Shown here: piece by piece, positions 1 to 7,313 of the stretch
Position numbering within the stretch: position 1 is the first letter of the stretch
How the letters are laid out: each line of letters starts with the position of its first letter
Assembly (NCBI GenBank): GCA_017470505.1
Contig: JAFUYO010000020.1
Location: forward strand, 1 to 64,000
Source: Butyrivibrio sp.
Lineage (GTDB): Bacteria; Bacillota; Clostridia; Lachnospirales; Lachnospiraceae
Length of the DNA stretch: 64,000 nt
Direction of reading: 5' to 3'
The notes under the pieces: model-generated
Told to the model about the DNA's origin: nothing
The model's database searches: none
The model's input: only the letters and a program-made list of their open reading frames with translations
Made by a program: the position numbers and the translations under genes

Positions 1-121
1 AACTGAACATTTTACGCAGAATGATTTTTCAAAGGCAAGGAAGAAAACGCAGACAATGCGGGCATTGTCGAGGCTTTCTGACGCAGCATTTGGGAAATCA
101 GGCAAGTAAAATGTTCAAGTT
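1..121. repeat. Small MITE-like element, copy 1 (full length)
   Basis: A non-coding stretch with imperfect terminal inverted repeats: AACTGAACATTTTAC at 1-15 and its near complement GTAAAATGTTCAAGTT at 106-121. Inside is a strong stem-loop, GACAATGC (52-59) pairing with GCATTGTC (62-69). A shorter relative at 12351-12405 matches both edges and lacks the middle. No transposase is visible. The unit may begin before base 1, so its left end is uncertain. The following bases 117-142 are also shared with copy 2. Confidence 0.55.
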
Positions 122-189
122 ATTTCGCTACAGTTCCTAAGAACTGTATCATCGCCTTTACATCATTATACACGAATATATGATACCAA

Positions 190-222
190 TCAAAATGGCT
201 GCACGAAATTCATGCAGCCACT
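190..222 (-). terminator. Rho-independent terminator of the riboflavin transporter gene
   Basis: GGCTGCA (197-203) pairs with TGCAGCC (213-219). Read on the minus strand, the stem is followed by a short T-rich run (ATTTTG). It lies about 40 bases downstream of the stop codon of the ribU-like gene, where a terminator is expected. The U-run is modest. Confidence 0.6.
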
Positions 223-259
223 AAATACTATTATGCAAAATGATACCTACGGATTGTTT

Positions 260-1039
260 TTACACTTTAATTTCGCCTGCCACCTTGCGCACGTCTCTGC
301 CGCTGCTCTTCAGGACAGGGCTGAGCTGTTTGTATACAAGGAAGGTGATGACGCTGTCGATGACTCCCTTGAGGAGATTGAAAGGCGCAACTGCAAGTGC
401 GCAGAAGGTGAATAAGTTTGTGATCGCAGGGTTTATAGCAGTTCCCGCTGCTATGAATGTCTCAATTCCCTGGCCGAAAGCAAGCGCATAAGCCGGGAGC
501 AGGAAAAATGCATTGAGGAAGGCGCCGACTAATGTGATGCAGGCCGTCCCCGCAATGCAGCTGATAAGTGCCGATGAACGGGTCTTTTTGAACCTGTAAA
601 TAACTGTAGCCGGAATGATAAACGCCGAGCCGACAACAAAGTTTGCAATCTCACCGACAAATCCCGGAGTAGGTCCCTGAATAAGTACGTTTAAGGTAAC
701 CTTGATAAACTCGATCATAACTCCGACCATTGGGCCGGCAGCAAACCCTCCGATGAGCGCCGGGATATCGCTGAAGTCAAACTTGTAAAAGCCCGGCGCA
801 AACGGAAGCGGAAACTCAAATAGCATAAGTACAAATGAGATAGCAGAGAACACGCCGATTATTGCAATGTTTCGCGTGCTGAAGGTCTGATTTGTAATTC
901 CGCTTTTGGCATCCCGCTTTCCGGCAAGGCTCTCAGCGACAGCTGCCACCGCAAAAGCTGCAAGGATTAGCAAAAGAAGTGCCATAAACCTTCCTGTGCT
1001 GTTTGTGATCGTTTCGATTGTCTGTCTTAAATTTTCCAT
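260..1039 (-). CDS. ribU: Riboflavin ECF transporter substrate-binding protein (RibU-like)
   Basis: Predicted membrane S-component of an energy-coupling factor transporter for riboflavin uptake, about 259 residues and hydrophobic throughout. The segment KFDFSDIPALIGGFAAGP is characteristic of RibU-type S components. An extra N-terminal membrane segment precedes the usual core. The start is the ATG at 1039, preceded by AGAAGGAGAA; longer reading into the leader would run through the riboswitch. The upstream FMN riboswitch and its terminator independently point to a riboflavin or FMN function. The shared energizing module (EcfA and EcfT) is not in this window and is presumably encoded elsewhere. 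The assignment rests on the sequence motif plus the riboswitch. Confidence 0.9.
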   Translation of the reverse strand: MENLRQTIETITNSTGRFMALLLLILAAFAVAAVAESLAGKRDAKSGITNQTFSTRNIAIIGVFSAISFVLMLFEFPLPFAPGFYKFDFSDIPALIGGFAAGPMVGVMIEFIKVTLNVLIQGPTPGFVGEIANFVVGSAFIIPATVIYRFKKTRSSALISCIAGTACITLVGAFLNAFFLLPAYALAFGQGIETFIAAGTAINPAITNLFTFCALAVAPFNLLKGVIDSVITFLVYKQLSPVLKSSGRDVRKVAGEIKV

Positions 1040-1070
1040 TTCTCCTTCTTTCCCTTCGCGGGCTGTGCGA

Positions 1071-1103
1071 TAAAAAAGCCCCATATCAAAAAAGACATGG
1101 GGC
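1071..1103 (-). terminator. Riboswitch-controlled intrinsic terminator
   Basis: On the minus strand, GCCCCAT and ATGGGGC (1097-1103 and 1078-1084 on the plus strand) form a 7-bp stem directly followed by TTTTTTA. It sits between the FMN aptamer and the ribU start, the normal place for a transcription-attenuating expression platform. FMN binding would be expected to favour this terminator. Confidence 0.85.
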
Positions 1104-1125
1104 AACGCAAACAAATCCTCTATGC

Positions 1126-1239
1126 ATTCTTCTCTCATCCAGACTGTACTGTCGGTTCCGGAATCACACCGGATCAGCCACAAATGTGGGTCGCGGACTA
1201 TACCGCCGGTTGGGAATTTCACCCTGCCCCGAAGAATTA
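1126..1239 (-). promoter_or_regulatory. FMN riboswitch (RFN element)
   Basis: Read on the minus strand, the conserved RFN blocks appear in order: AGGGTGAAATTCCC, ACCGGCGGT, GTCCGCGACCC, TGATCCGGTGTGATTCCGG, then CCGACAGTACAGTCTGGATG. The outer P1 stem is ATTCTTC pairing with GAAGAAT. The order and identity of the blocks match the known FMN aptamer closely. It controls the downstream RibU-like transporter gene through the terminator at 1071-1103. Confidence 0.97.
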
Positions 1240-1252
1240 TATTTATGCAGTT

Positions 1253-1281
1253 ATACTAATACGCCTGTAAGTCCGTGTCAA
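1253..1281 (-). promoter_or_regulatory. Promoter for the FMN riboswitch and ribU
   Basis: On the minus strand there is a perfect -35 TTGACA (1276-1281), a 17-base spacer and a -10 TAGTAT (1253-1258). Transcription would start a few bases before the aptamer. The -35 box is 4 bases from the -35 box of the divergent promoter at 1286-1314. Confidence 0.8.
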
Positions 1282-1285
1282 TAGT

Positions 1286-1314
1286 TTGACAACAAATATT
1301 GGCATACTTATAAT
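1286..1314 (+). promoter_or_regulatory. Consensus sigma-A promoter for the HD-GYP gene
   Basis: TTGACA (1286-1291), a 17-base spacer and TATAAT (1309-1314): a full consensus vegetative promoter. It lies about 30 bases before the HD-GYP start and is back to back with the riboswitch promoter. Confidence 0.88.
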
Positions 1315-1345
1315 AATTAATTATCAAAACCCAGAAGAGGATCCT

Positions 1346-2431
1346 ATGAAGAGAGTTCTAACCAAGAAGCTCTTACCGGGCATGAAATTGGGAAAAGATG
1401 TCCTTACCTATGACACAGGCACAAGGCTCCTGGAAAAGGGGACTGTGCTAAGTGAAAAAGATATTGCCCGTCTGGCTTTCTATTCCATAATCGATGTTCT
1501 CATAGAAGACGCCCCTGTCACGAGTCAGGCTACAAGCAGCACGACAGATACAGGGCTTACTTATTCTGAGCGTCTCAAGCAGTCCCAGGAGTTCAAGGAA
1601 TTCAAGCACGATTTTGAGGAATGTGCCACCAAGTACGAGCACAAGGTTCAGGACATCATCAAAGGCAACGACGATCTGGATCTCGACGAGATGATGACGC
1701 CCATCTATTCCCTTTTAGGTCAGGGCAGAACCGCCTCTAACATTTTTGACATGCTACACAGCCTGAGGCTCTACGACGATGCCACCTACACCCACTGCAT
1801 CAATGTGGCGCTGATCACCAACATCCTCGCCCAGTGGCTCAGATGGTCAGAATCCGAGATCGAGATTGCCACGCAGGCCGGTCTTTTCCACGACATCGGC
1901 AAGCTCCTGATTCCCGAGCCCATCATCACCAAGCCCGGGCATCTGTCCGATTCAGAATATGCCATAATAAAGACCCATCCCCAGAAGGGCTATGAGGCAA
2001 TGAAATCGCTCTCTATCAGCAACCACGTAAAAAATGCTGCTCTCATGCATCATGAGAGATGCGACGGTGGAGGCTATCCCTTAAAGCTCCGTGGCCCTCA
2101 GATTGACAAGTTCGCCAAGGCGGTTGCCATCGCCGATGTCTACGACGCCATGACAAGTGCCAGGTGTTACCGCGGACCTCTCTGCCCCTTCATTGCAATC
2201 TCAATGTTTGAGGACGAGGGTTTCCAGAAATATGACCCCGAAATGATAATCGCCTTCCTTCACAACATAGTCAACACGTACCTCAGAAACACCGTGAGAC
2301 TGAATACGGGAGAAATTGGCGAGATAATCTTTATCAACAACACATACCTCTCGAGACCCACGATCAAGGTCGGAAACGACTACATCGACCTCAGCAAGTG
2401 CCCCGGGGTCTATATACAGGAAATTATATAA
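1346..2431 (+). CDS. HD-GYP domain cyclic-dinucleotide phosphodiesterase
   Basis: Predicted cytosolic phosphodiesterase of 361 residues. HD-GYP enzymes typically hydrolyse cyclic di-GMP. The N-terminal 55 residues form the small module often found before HD-GYP domains. The catalytic domain shows HDIGK at about 182-186 and HHERCDGGGYP at about 235-245, so the metal-binding His/Asp residues and the GYP signature are intact. No receiver, GAF or membrane sensor domain is present, so the input is unknown. The ATG at 1346 is chosen over upstream codons because AGAAGAGG sits 5 bases before it. It is a single-gene transcription unit, divergent from ribU and ended by the hairpin at 2443-2499. Confidence 0.9.
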   Translation: MKRVLTKKLLPGMKLGKDVLTYDTGTRLLEKGTVLSEKDIARLAFYSIIDVLIEDAPVTSQATSSTTDTGLTYSERLKQSQEFKEFKHDFEECATKYEHKVQDIIKGNDDLDLDEMMTPIYSLLGQGRTASNIFDMLHSLRLYDDATYTHCINVALITNILAQWLRWSESEIEIATQAGLFHDIGKLLIPEPIITKPGHLSDSEYAIIKTHPQKGYEAMKSLSISNHVKNAALMHHERCDGGGYPLKLRGPQIDKFAKAVAIADVYDAMTSARCYRGPLCPFIAISMFEDEGFQKYDPEMIIAFLHNIVNTYLRNTVRLNTGEIGEIIFINNTYLSRPTIKVGNDYIDLSKCPGVYIQEII

Positions 2432-2442
2432 TACGGATAAAA

Positions 2443-2499
2443 TCATGGGGACGGTTCATTTGACTTATTATAAATAAGTCAAATGAACCGTCCCCGTGA
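2443..2499. repeat. Long perfect hairpin between convergent genes
   Basis: GGGGACGGTTCATTTGACTT starts a 23-bp perfect inverted repeat (arms 2447-2469 and 2473-2495, loop ATA), extended outward to 2443/2499 with one G-T mismatch. It lies between the HD-GYP stop and the convergent murA stop. It has no U-tract, so it is not a classical terminator, though such a stem could still block convergent transcription. GGGGACGG-type palindromes recur as dispersed repeats in many clostridial genomes (from memory). Confidence 0.75.
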
Positions 2500-2507
2500 C
2501 TTTCCCG

Positions 2508-3797
2508 TTATGCGTGCTTAAGTTTAAACTTCTGTATGTCCCTGTCGTCTTCCACTTTCTCAATCTGTGCACCAAGTTCACGCAGCTTTATATCGAAGTC
2601 CTCATATCCTCTCTGGATATATTTGATCTCCTCTATAGTTGAATACCCTTCGGCAGTGAGTGCTGCAATTACAAGCGCAGCTCCCGCCCTAAGGTCAGGC
2701 GCTGATACAGATGCTCCCGTGTACCTCTCTACGCCCTCTATGATGGCCGTGCTGCCCTCAACCTTGATATTGGCACCCATCCTGGTAAGCTCGTCGACAT
2801 ACTTGAATCTGCTCTCAAAAATGCTCTCCGTGACAATGCTGATACCGCTGGCAAGTCCGAGTGCAACGGTGATCTGCGGCTGCATATCCGTAGGATAACC
2901 TGGATACGGCAGTGTCTTGACATGCGTGTTCTGAAGTCTCCTGGTCGCAACAACCCTGACTTCATCGTCTGACTCGTGTATCTGGCAACCCATCTCCACA
3001 AGCTTGGCGCTAATTGACTCAAGGTGCTTGGGGATGACATTTTTGACTGTGACATCTCCCATGGTAGCCGCTGCTGCCAGCATGAAGGTCCCGGCCTCAA
3101 TCTGGTCAGGAATGATAGTATATTCAGTCCCGTGAAGCTTCTCAACGCCTCTTATTCGTATTACGTCGGTTCCGGCTCCCTTGATATTGGCTCCCATGCT
3201 GTTTAAGAAGTTGGCAATATCAACAACATGCGGTTCCTTGGCTGCGTTCTCAATAATAGTCTTGCCCTCAGCCATCGCTGCGGCCATCATGATGTTGATG
3301 GTTGCGCCTACGCTCACTACATCGAGGTAGATGTGGCTGCCCACAAGATGTTCGGCCTCTGCGTAGATGATGCCCTGTATGGTGACCTTGGCTCCAAGAG
3401 CCGTAAAGCCCTTGATATGCTGGTCGATGGGGCGAAGCCCGATATGACAGCCACCGGGAAGAGCAACGCCGGCGCTCTTATATTTGCCCAAAAGAGCTCC
3501 AAGCAGATAGTAGCCTGCCCTTATCTTCTTGATATAGTCGTTCTCTATAGAATAACTCTTAATCTGTGAAGCATTGATCTTGACAGAATGTCTGCCCGTG
3601 CGCTCAACGAATGCGCCAATGCTCTCGATCGCCTGCAGCATCGCATTGGTATCAGATGCATCCGGCATGTTATCTATGTAGACAGTCTCATCTGTCATGG
3701 TCGCTGCCGCGAGTATTGCAAGAGCCGCATTCTTGGCCCCTCCTATATTCACTTCACCAACCAGCGGATTACCGCCTTTAATAATATATTTTTCCAT
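2508..3797 (-). CDS. murA: UDP-N-acetylglucosamine 1-carboxyvinyltransferase
   Basis: Catalyses the first committed step of peptidoglycan synthesis, transfer of enolpyruvate from PEP to UDP-GlcNAc, in the cytosol. It has 429 residues, the normal MurA length. The substrate-binding GGAKNAAL motif is near residue 20. The catalytic cysteine lies in PGGCHIGLRPID (Cys117), the residue alkylated by fosfomycin in this family. The ATG start at 3797 follows a purine-rich AAAGAGAGAG site. Clostridia often carry two murA paralogues; which one this is cannot be told here. The gene appears to be transcribed alone, ending at the 2443-2499 hairpin. Confidence 0.95.
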   Translation of the reverse strand: MEKYIIKGGNPLVGEVNIGGAKNAALAILAAATMTDETVYIDNMPDASDTNAMLQAIESIGAFVERTGRHSVKINASQIKSYSIENDYIKKIRAGYYLLGALLGKYKSAGVALPGGCHIGLRPIDQHIKGFTALGAKVTIQGIIYAEAEHLVGSHIYLDVVSVGATINIMMAAAMAEGKTIIENAAKEPHVVDIANFLNSMGANIKGAGTDVIRIRGVEKLHGTEYTIIPDQIEAGTFMLAAAATMGDVTVKNVIPKHLESISAKLVEMGCQIHESDDEVRVVATRRLQNTHVKTLPYPGYPTDMQPQITVALGLASGISIVTESIFESRFKYVDELTRMGANIKVEGSTAIIEGVERYTGASVSAPDLRAGAALVIAALTAEGYSTIEEIKYIQRGYEDFDIKLRELGAQIEKVEDDRDIQKFKLKHA

Positions 3798-3831
3798 AGG
3801 TATCTCTCTCTTTGTTCTTAAACAAATACTA

Positions 3832-3859
3832 GTTATACCACATTAGGATTAATTTGTAA
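3832..3859 (-). promoter_or_regulatory. Candidate murA promoter
   Basis: On the minus strand, TTACAA (3854-3859), a 16-base spacer and TATAAC (3832-3837). The -10 is good and the -35 weak. It lies in the only gap upstream of murA. Confidence 0.35.
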
Positions 3860-3868
3860 AATGTGTTG

Positions 3869-5461
3869 TCAATTCAGATAACTAAGCGGATTTACCTGAC
3901 TTCCGTTTACAAGTATCTCAAAATGCAGATGCGGCCCTGTGGAAACACCGGTGTTTCCTGAGAGCGCTATTCTCTGTCCCTGGGAAACACTCTGTCCGAC
4001 AGACACGAGCACCTTTGAGAGATGTCCGTATCTTGTTTCTCTTCCGTCGGGGTGCCTTATGTACACACAGTAGCCATATCCGCTCCCCCAGCCGGCTCTC
4101 GTCACGGTGCCGGAAGAAGATGCCACTACGCTTGTGCCGACCGGTGTTGCCCAGTCAACGCCCTTGTGATAGGTACTTGCTCCCTTTGTGGGTCTTGATC
4201 TCTTTCCAAAGCCTGAGGTAAGCCTTCCGCCCGAAATCGGTTTGATGTACGTAGGAGGAACAATAGTCCCCTTCTCTATGATCTTGGGGACGGCCATGTA
4301 GCTGATCTCTTCCTTGACAATCTCACGGCCTTCCTCGCTGCCATCCGTGTAGCTGACAAGTGCAACAACCTTCCGATGGCCCGCTGACGGCTCCTGTATC
4401 ACCTTGGTCTGGGTAGTGTACCAAGTGTCATTGTAGACGTACTGAACCTCCGCCTCATAGTCCTCCTCGTAATACTCCTGCACCTTGTAGCTGACAGAGA
4501 GTTCCGGCTCAGGCACCGTTACGATGAGGTTATCCTGCACCCTTATGGTCGTATTTGCATCCTCAAGGTTTTCATTCATCGAGACAAGATCGTCGACGGA
4601 AAGTCCGAACCTCAGCGCGATCGTACTCAGTGTATCTCCTGCCTGCACCTCATATATCTGGTTCGTCTCCTTGTCCTTGGTCACTTCATCGATTGCAGAA
4701 GCCACATCCGATATCTCACTGTCTGGCAGATAGCTCTCAACAATCTCCACCTTGTCCGCAAAATCCATGCTCATAAGGCCCAGCTCATAGTCGGAGAAGT
4801 CCCTGTCATAGGCGATGGGCTTGGCGTCGTTGACTATCTGTGTCAGCTCCGCCTGAAAACCCGACTGGGGCATACTGCTCTTTTCTGCAATCTCCTCTTC
4901 CTTCCTGACCTCCTCCTTGCTCTGCACGACCGGAGTCAGAACATTGACCTCGCGCTCTGTATCCACAACAAGATTTACGTCATAGAGCCTGTTCTCATCG
5001 TAATTGCCAAGTGCAGTGGACAAGAGCTCCATGACGTCAGAAGTGGTCGCAAGATTAATCGAAAACTCGTTGATCTTGATGGAATATGCCCTGTTCAGAG
5101 TGCTCTTTTCGTTGTTCCGAAGGACCCTCTCCATCTCCCTTGAAAGTGACGATACAGAATCAACTTCTCCGAAAAGTACGTTGTCTCCCTCAATCTCCAT
5201 ATCCGCATTGAGAAGGACAAGCTCATCATTGCCCCTGGCAATTCTCCTGCGGGCCCCACGGTAAGCGTCCTGCGCATCCTCTATTGAAGAAGCCATTCCC
5301 ACGACGCTGCCGTTCATTTTTATGGAAAAGATATTGTCCTCGCCCCTCTCAAATCCCGCAAACGTCGGCATAAAGAGTATCCACACCGCAATCACCACAA
5401 GCGCAGACTGCAAAAACCATATCTTTATCTTTTTTCTGAAAACTGTATTGGTAAAAAGCAT
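3869..5461 (-). CDS. Membrane-anchored LysM-G5-M23 peptidoglycan endopeptidase
   Basis: Predicted cell-wall peptidase of 530 residues. A transmembrane anchor spans about 14-37, followed by a long stalk, a LysM peptidoglycan-binding domain (about 269-313, with VQAGDTLSTIALRFG), a G5 domain (about 318-398) and a C-terminal M23/LytM peptidase. The zinc and catalytic residues look intact: HKGVD (His432, Asp436), YGH (His480) and HLHFE (His511, His513). It should cut peptide cross-links outside the membrane during growth or division. The ATG at 5461 immediately follows the stop of the coiled-coil gene with no gap and no obvious separate ribosome site, suggesting translational coupling. Confidence 0.9.
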   Translation of the reverse strand: MLFTNTVFRKKIKIWFLQSALVVIAVWILFMPTFAGFERGEDNIFSIKMNGSVVGMASSIEDAQDAYRGARRRIARGNDELVLLNADMEIEGDNVLFGEVDSVSSLSREMERVLRNNEKSTLNRAYSIKINEFSINLATTSDVMELLSTALGNYDENRLYDVNLVVDTEREVNVLTPVVQSKEEVRKEEEIAEKSSMPQSGFQAELTQIVNDAKPIAYDRDFSDYELGLMSMDFADKVEIVESYLPDSEISDVASAIDEVTKDKETNQIYEVQAGDTLSTIALRFGLSVDDLVSMNENLEDANTTIRVQDNLIVTVPEPELSVSYKVQEYYEEDYEAEVQYVYNDTWYTTQTKVIQEPSAGHRKVVALVSYTDGSEEGREIVKEEISYMAVPKIIEKGTIVPPTYIKPISGGRLTSGFGKRSRPTKGASTYHKGVDWATPVGTSVVASSSGTVTRAGWGSGYGYCVYIRHPDGRETRYGHLSKVLVSVGQSVSQGQRIALSGNTGVSTGPHLHFEILVNGSQVNPLSYLN

Positions 5462-6391
5462 TTAGATAATTCCCAAAGTCGAAAGAATATTTACAACAAG
5501 AGTTGCCGCCGCAACAATGAGCGTGATGATAGAAACCACCCTCACGCTTCCGACAGGATCTTCCTTTGGTGCATCTGCAGCCGCATCAAGCTTCTGTGAA
5601 ACGCTCTCAAGCTTTTGGGAAATATCCATAAGGCTCGTCTTAATGTCATAGAGGTCACTGTTCGCAACATCTATCTTGTCCCTGTTCTCGCGAACCTCTT
5701 TCTCGACAACGGCCTGAACATTTCTGTAAACCTGTACTCCGATGTCGTGTATCCTGGTATCGTTGTTCTCGATCTTTTCTGATATCCCGGAAAAAGAGTC
5801 AGCTGTCCTGTTCATCTTTTCGCTCATCTCAGCAAAAGAGCCTGCTGTCTCGTTTATTTTTGCAGAAAGAGCAGCAATCTCTTCTTTGGCTCCACTAATG
5901 GAAGAGCTAAGTTCATTCCTGGCCTCTGTGACAGCGTCATGCTGCTTCAGACTCTCCTGCTTTATTTCCTCGATGGCATCGCGCTGCACAAGGCTCTCCT
6001 GCTTCATTTGCTCGAGGCAGTCCTGCTGTAGCCCGCCCTGCTTCATCTCCTCAATTGCGCCAATGAGCTTAAGGCTATCCTGCTTCATCTCCTCGATGGC
6101 ATCGCGCTGTAGTATGCTGCCCTGCTTTATTTCTTCGATAGCGGCACGCTGAACACGTGCGCTCTGTCTTATCTCTTCAATTGCGATGCCGTGAACAGTG
6201 TCATTTTCCCTGATCTTTTCGAGCGCATCGCGGTATTCACGGTCATTTTTCCTGATTTCTTCGATCTGAAGCCTGTACTGCTCAGCCTCCTGCCTTGTTC
6301 TCTCCGCCTCCAGAGTCTCAGCCTGTCCGTTAGCCCTGATAATATTCTGTGCGCTGATCTTCTCAGCAAGTCTCTCCATAAAATTATCCAC
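5462..6391 (-). CDS. Tail-anchored coiled-coil protein with 14-residue repeats
   Basis: A 309-residue protein of unrecognised family. The N-terminal 280 residues are highly charged and helical. From about residue 42 to 152 they hold roughly eight 14-residue repeats of the type AIEEIKQxSLxQRD, which is two heptads each; one copy is a residue short. A second coiled-coil region follows. One hydrophobic helix ends the protein (about 283-309), giving a tail-anchored topology with a cytosolic rod. GTG at 6391 is chosen because GGAGGAA precedes it by 7 bases; no such site precedes the upstream ATG. It abuts the M23 peptidase gene, so a scaffold or regulator of that enzyme is a reasonable inference. 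Confidence 0.75.
   Translation of the reverse strand: MDNFMERLAEKISAQNIIRANGQAETLEAERTRQEAEQYRLQIEEIRKNDREYRDALEKIRENDTVHGIAIEEIRQSARVQRAAIEEIKQGSILQRDAIEEMKQDSLKLIGAIEEMKQGGLQQDCLEQMKQESLVQRDAIEEIKQESLKQHDAVTEARNELSSSISGAKEEIAALSAKINETAGSFAEMSEKMNRTADSFSGISEKIENNDTRIHDIGVQVYRNVQAVVEKEVRENRDKIDVANSDLYDIKTSLMDISQKLESVSQKLDAAADAPKEDPVGSVRVVSIITLIVAAATLVVNILSTLGII
5936..6268 (-). repeat. In-frame 42-bp repeats encoding coiled coil
   Basis: About eight diverged 42-base units within the coiled-coil gene, each encoding 14 residues with the core IEE(I/M)(K/R)Q. The unit keeps both reading frame and heptad phase, except for one 39-base unit. Confidence 0.8.
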
Positions 6392-6602
6392 AACTATTCC
6401 TCCAAGTATATTTATAGATTTATGTGAATAGATATAGCTTATCATTTATTGGTTAATATAGACAAGATTGCACTTATTAAAATATATTTATTGTCTATTT
6501 TTACCCTTTGTTCACTCACTGTTCATATTTTATTCATAATTATCTTGTATATTTAGACTACAGCCGACGGGAACGGCGGCCTTACATTCGAAAGATAGAT
6601 TT

Positions 6603-6638
6603 TTTCATAATAGGGTAGGTGCAGCGATGTGCCTACCC
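6603..6638 (-). terminator. Stem-loop after the alarmone synthetase gene; rest of gap 6392-6659
   Basis: GGGTAGG (6613-6619) pairs with CCTACCC (6632-6638). On the minus strand it follows the stop of the synthetase gene at 6660 and is succeeded by TATTATGAAAAAATC, a poor U-tract. A smaller GCCG/CGGC stem lies near 6563-6577. The remainder of the 6392-6600 gap is A+T rich and should hold the promoter of the coiled-coil/M23 operon, but no convincing pair of boxes was found. Confidence 0.5.
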
Positions 6639-6659
6639 ACTCCTCATTAATAAGGTCTT

Positions 6660-7313
6660 TTACTTTTCCATCAGAAGTATTTCCTCATTTAATCTTAACA
6701 TTTTTTCGTCGAGATTGGATACCATAGTTGCACATTCAAGAAGTTCTGCATTTATGCGCGCAGGGGCCTCCCCCTCGAATTTGTACTGGATCTTGTGCTC
6801 CAGTGACGCCCAGAAGTCCATCGCAACCGTCCTTATCTGGATCTCCACCTTGACATTCACTATCCTGTCAGAGAGATACACGGGCAGCGAGACGATCATG
6901 TGATAGCTCCTGTAGCCGCTCTTTTTCGGGTTCATTATGTAATCCTTGACCCTGAGGACGCGGATATCCTTCTGATTGCTGATCATCTCGGCAATCCTGT
7001 ATATGTCCGACGTGAACGAGCATATTATCCTGATGCCCGCGATATCATTGACGTATCTCACCATATTTTCAATGGTGGACTCATAGCCGTTTTTCTTGAG
7101 CTTTTTTACTATGCTCTCAGGGGATTTGGCACGGGCCTTGATGTGCTCTATAGGGTTGTACCTGTGGACCTCCTGAAATTCCTCGTTCAGTATCTCAATC
7201 TTGGTCGTTATCTGCTTTAGCGCAGCATTATAAAGGAGGTTCACTTCCTCCCATGTATTAATGTCATCCGATATTCTGATATCAATTCCTGAAAGGTCAA
7301 GTTCCATTCGCAA
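6660..7313 (-). CDS. Small alarmone synthetase (RelQ/RelP-type (p)ppGpp synthetase)
   Basis: A single-domain RelA/SpoT nucleotidyltransferase of about 217 residues, predicted to transfer pyrophosphate from ATP to GTP or GDP in the cytosol. The family motifs YRSYHMIV and EIQIRTVAMDFWASLEH are present. The hydrolase, TGS and ACT domains of long Rel proteins are absent, the hallmark of small synthetases. The start is ambiguous: TTG at 7313 has AAGGA 5 bases upstream, while ATG at 7307 has the same site 11 bases away. Either way it overlaps the end of the glycosyltransferase gene by 11-17 bases, implying coupled translation. Its place next to envelope-glycan genes suggests a link between starvation and surface synthesis (inference). 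Confidence 0.88.
   Translation of the reverse strand: MRMELDLSGIDIRISDDINTWEEVNLLYNAALKQITTKIEILNEEFQEVHRYNPIEHIKARAKSPESIVKKLKKNGYESTIENMVRYVNDIAGIRIICSFTSDIYRIAEMISNQKDIRVLRVKDYIMNPKKSGYRSYHMIVSLPVYLSDRIVNVKVEIQIRTVAMDFWASLEHKIQYKFEGEAPARINAELLECATMVSNLDEKMLRLNEEILLMEK

Noticed and set aside
1040-1222. N-terminal extension of the riboflavin transporter
   Set aside because: The extension would be translated from the FMN aptamer and the terminator. The ATG at 1039 has a proper ribosome site and gives the family-typical start.
5742-6152. Open frame opposite the coiled-coil gene and apparent 42-bp repeat array suggesting CRISPR
   Set aside because: The repeats are in frame, diverged and encode a heptad pattern on the minus strand, without spacers. 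The opposite frame is a by-product of the repeats.
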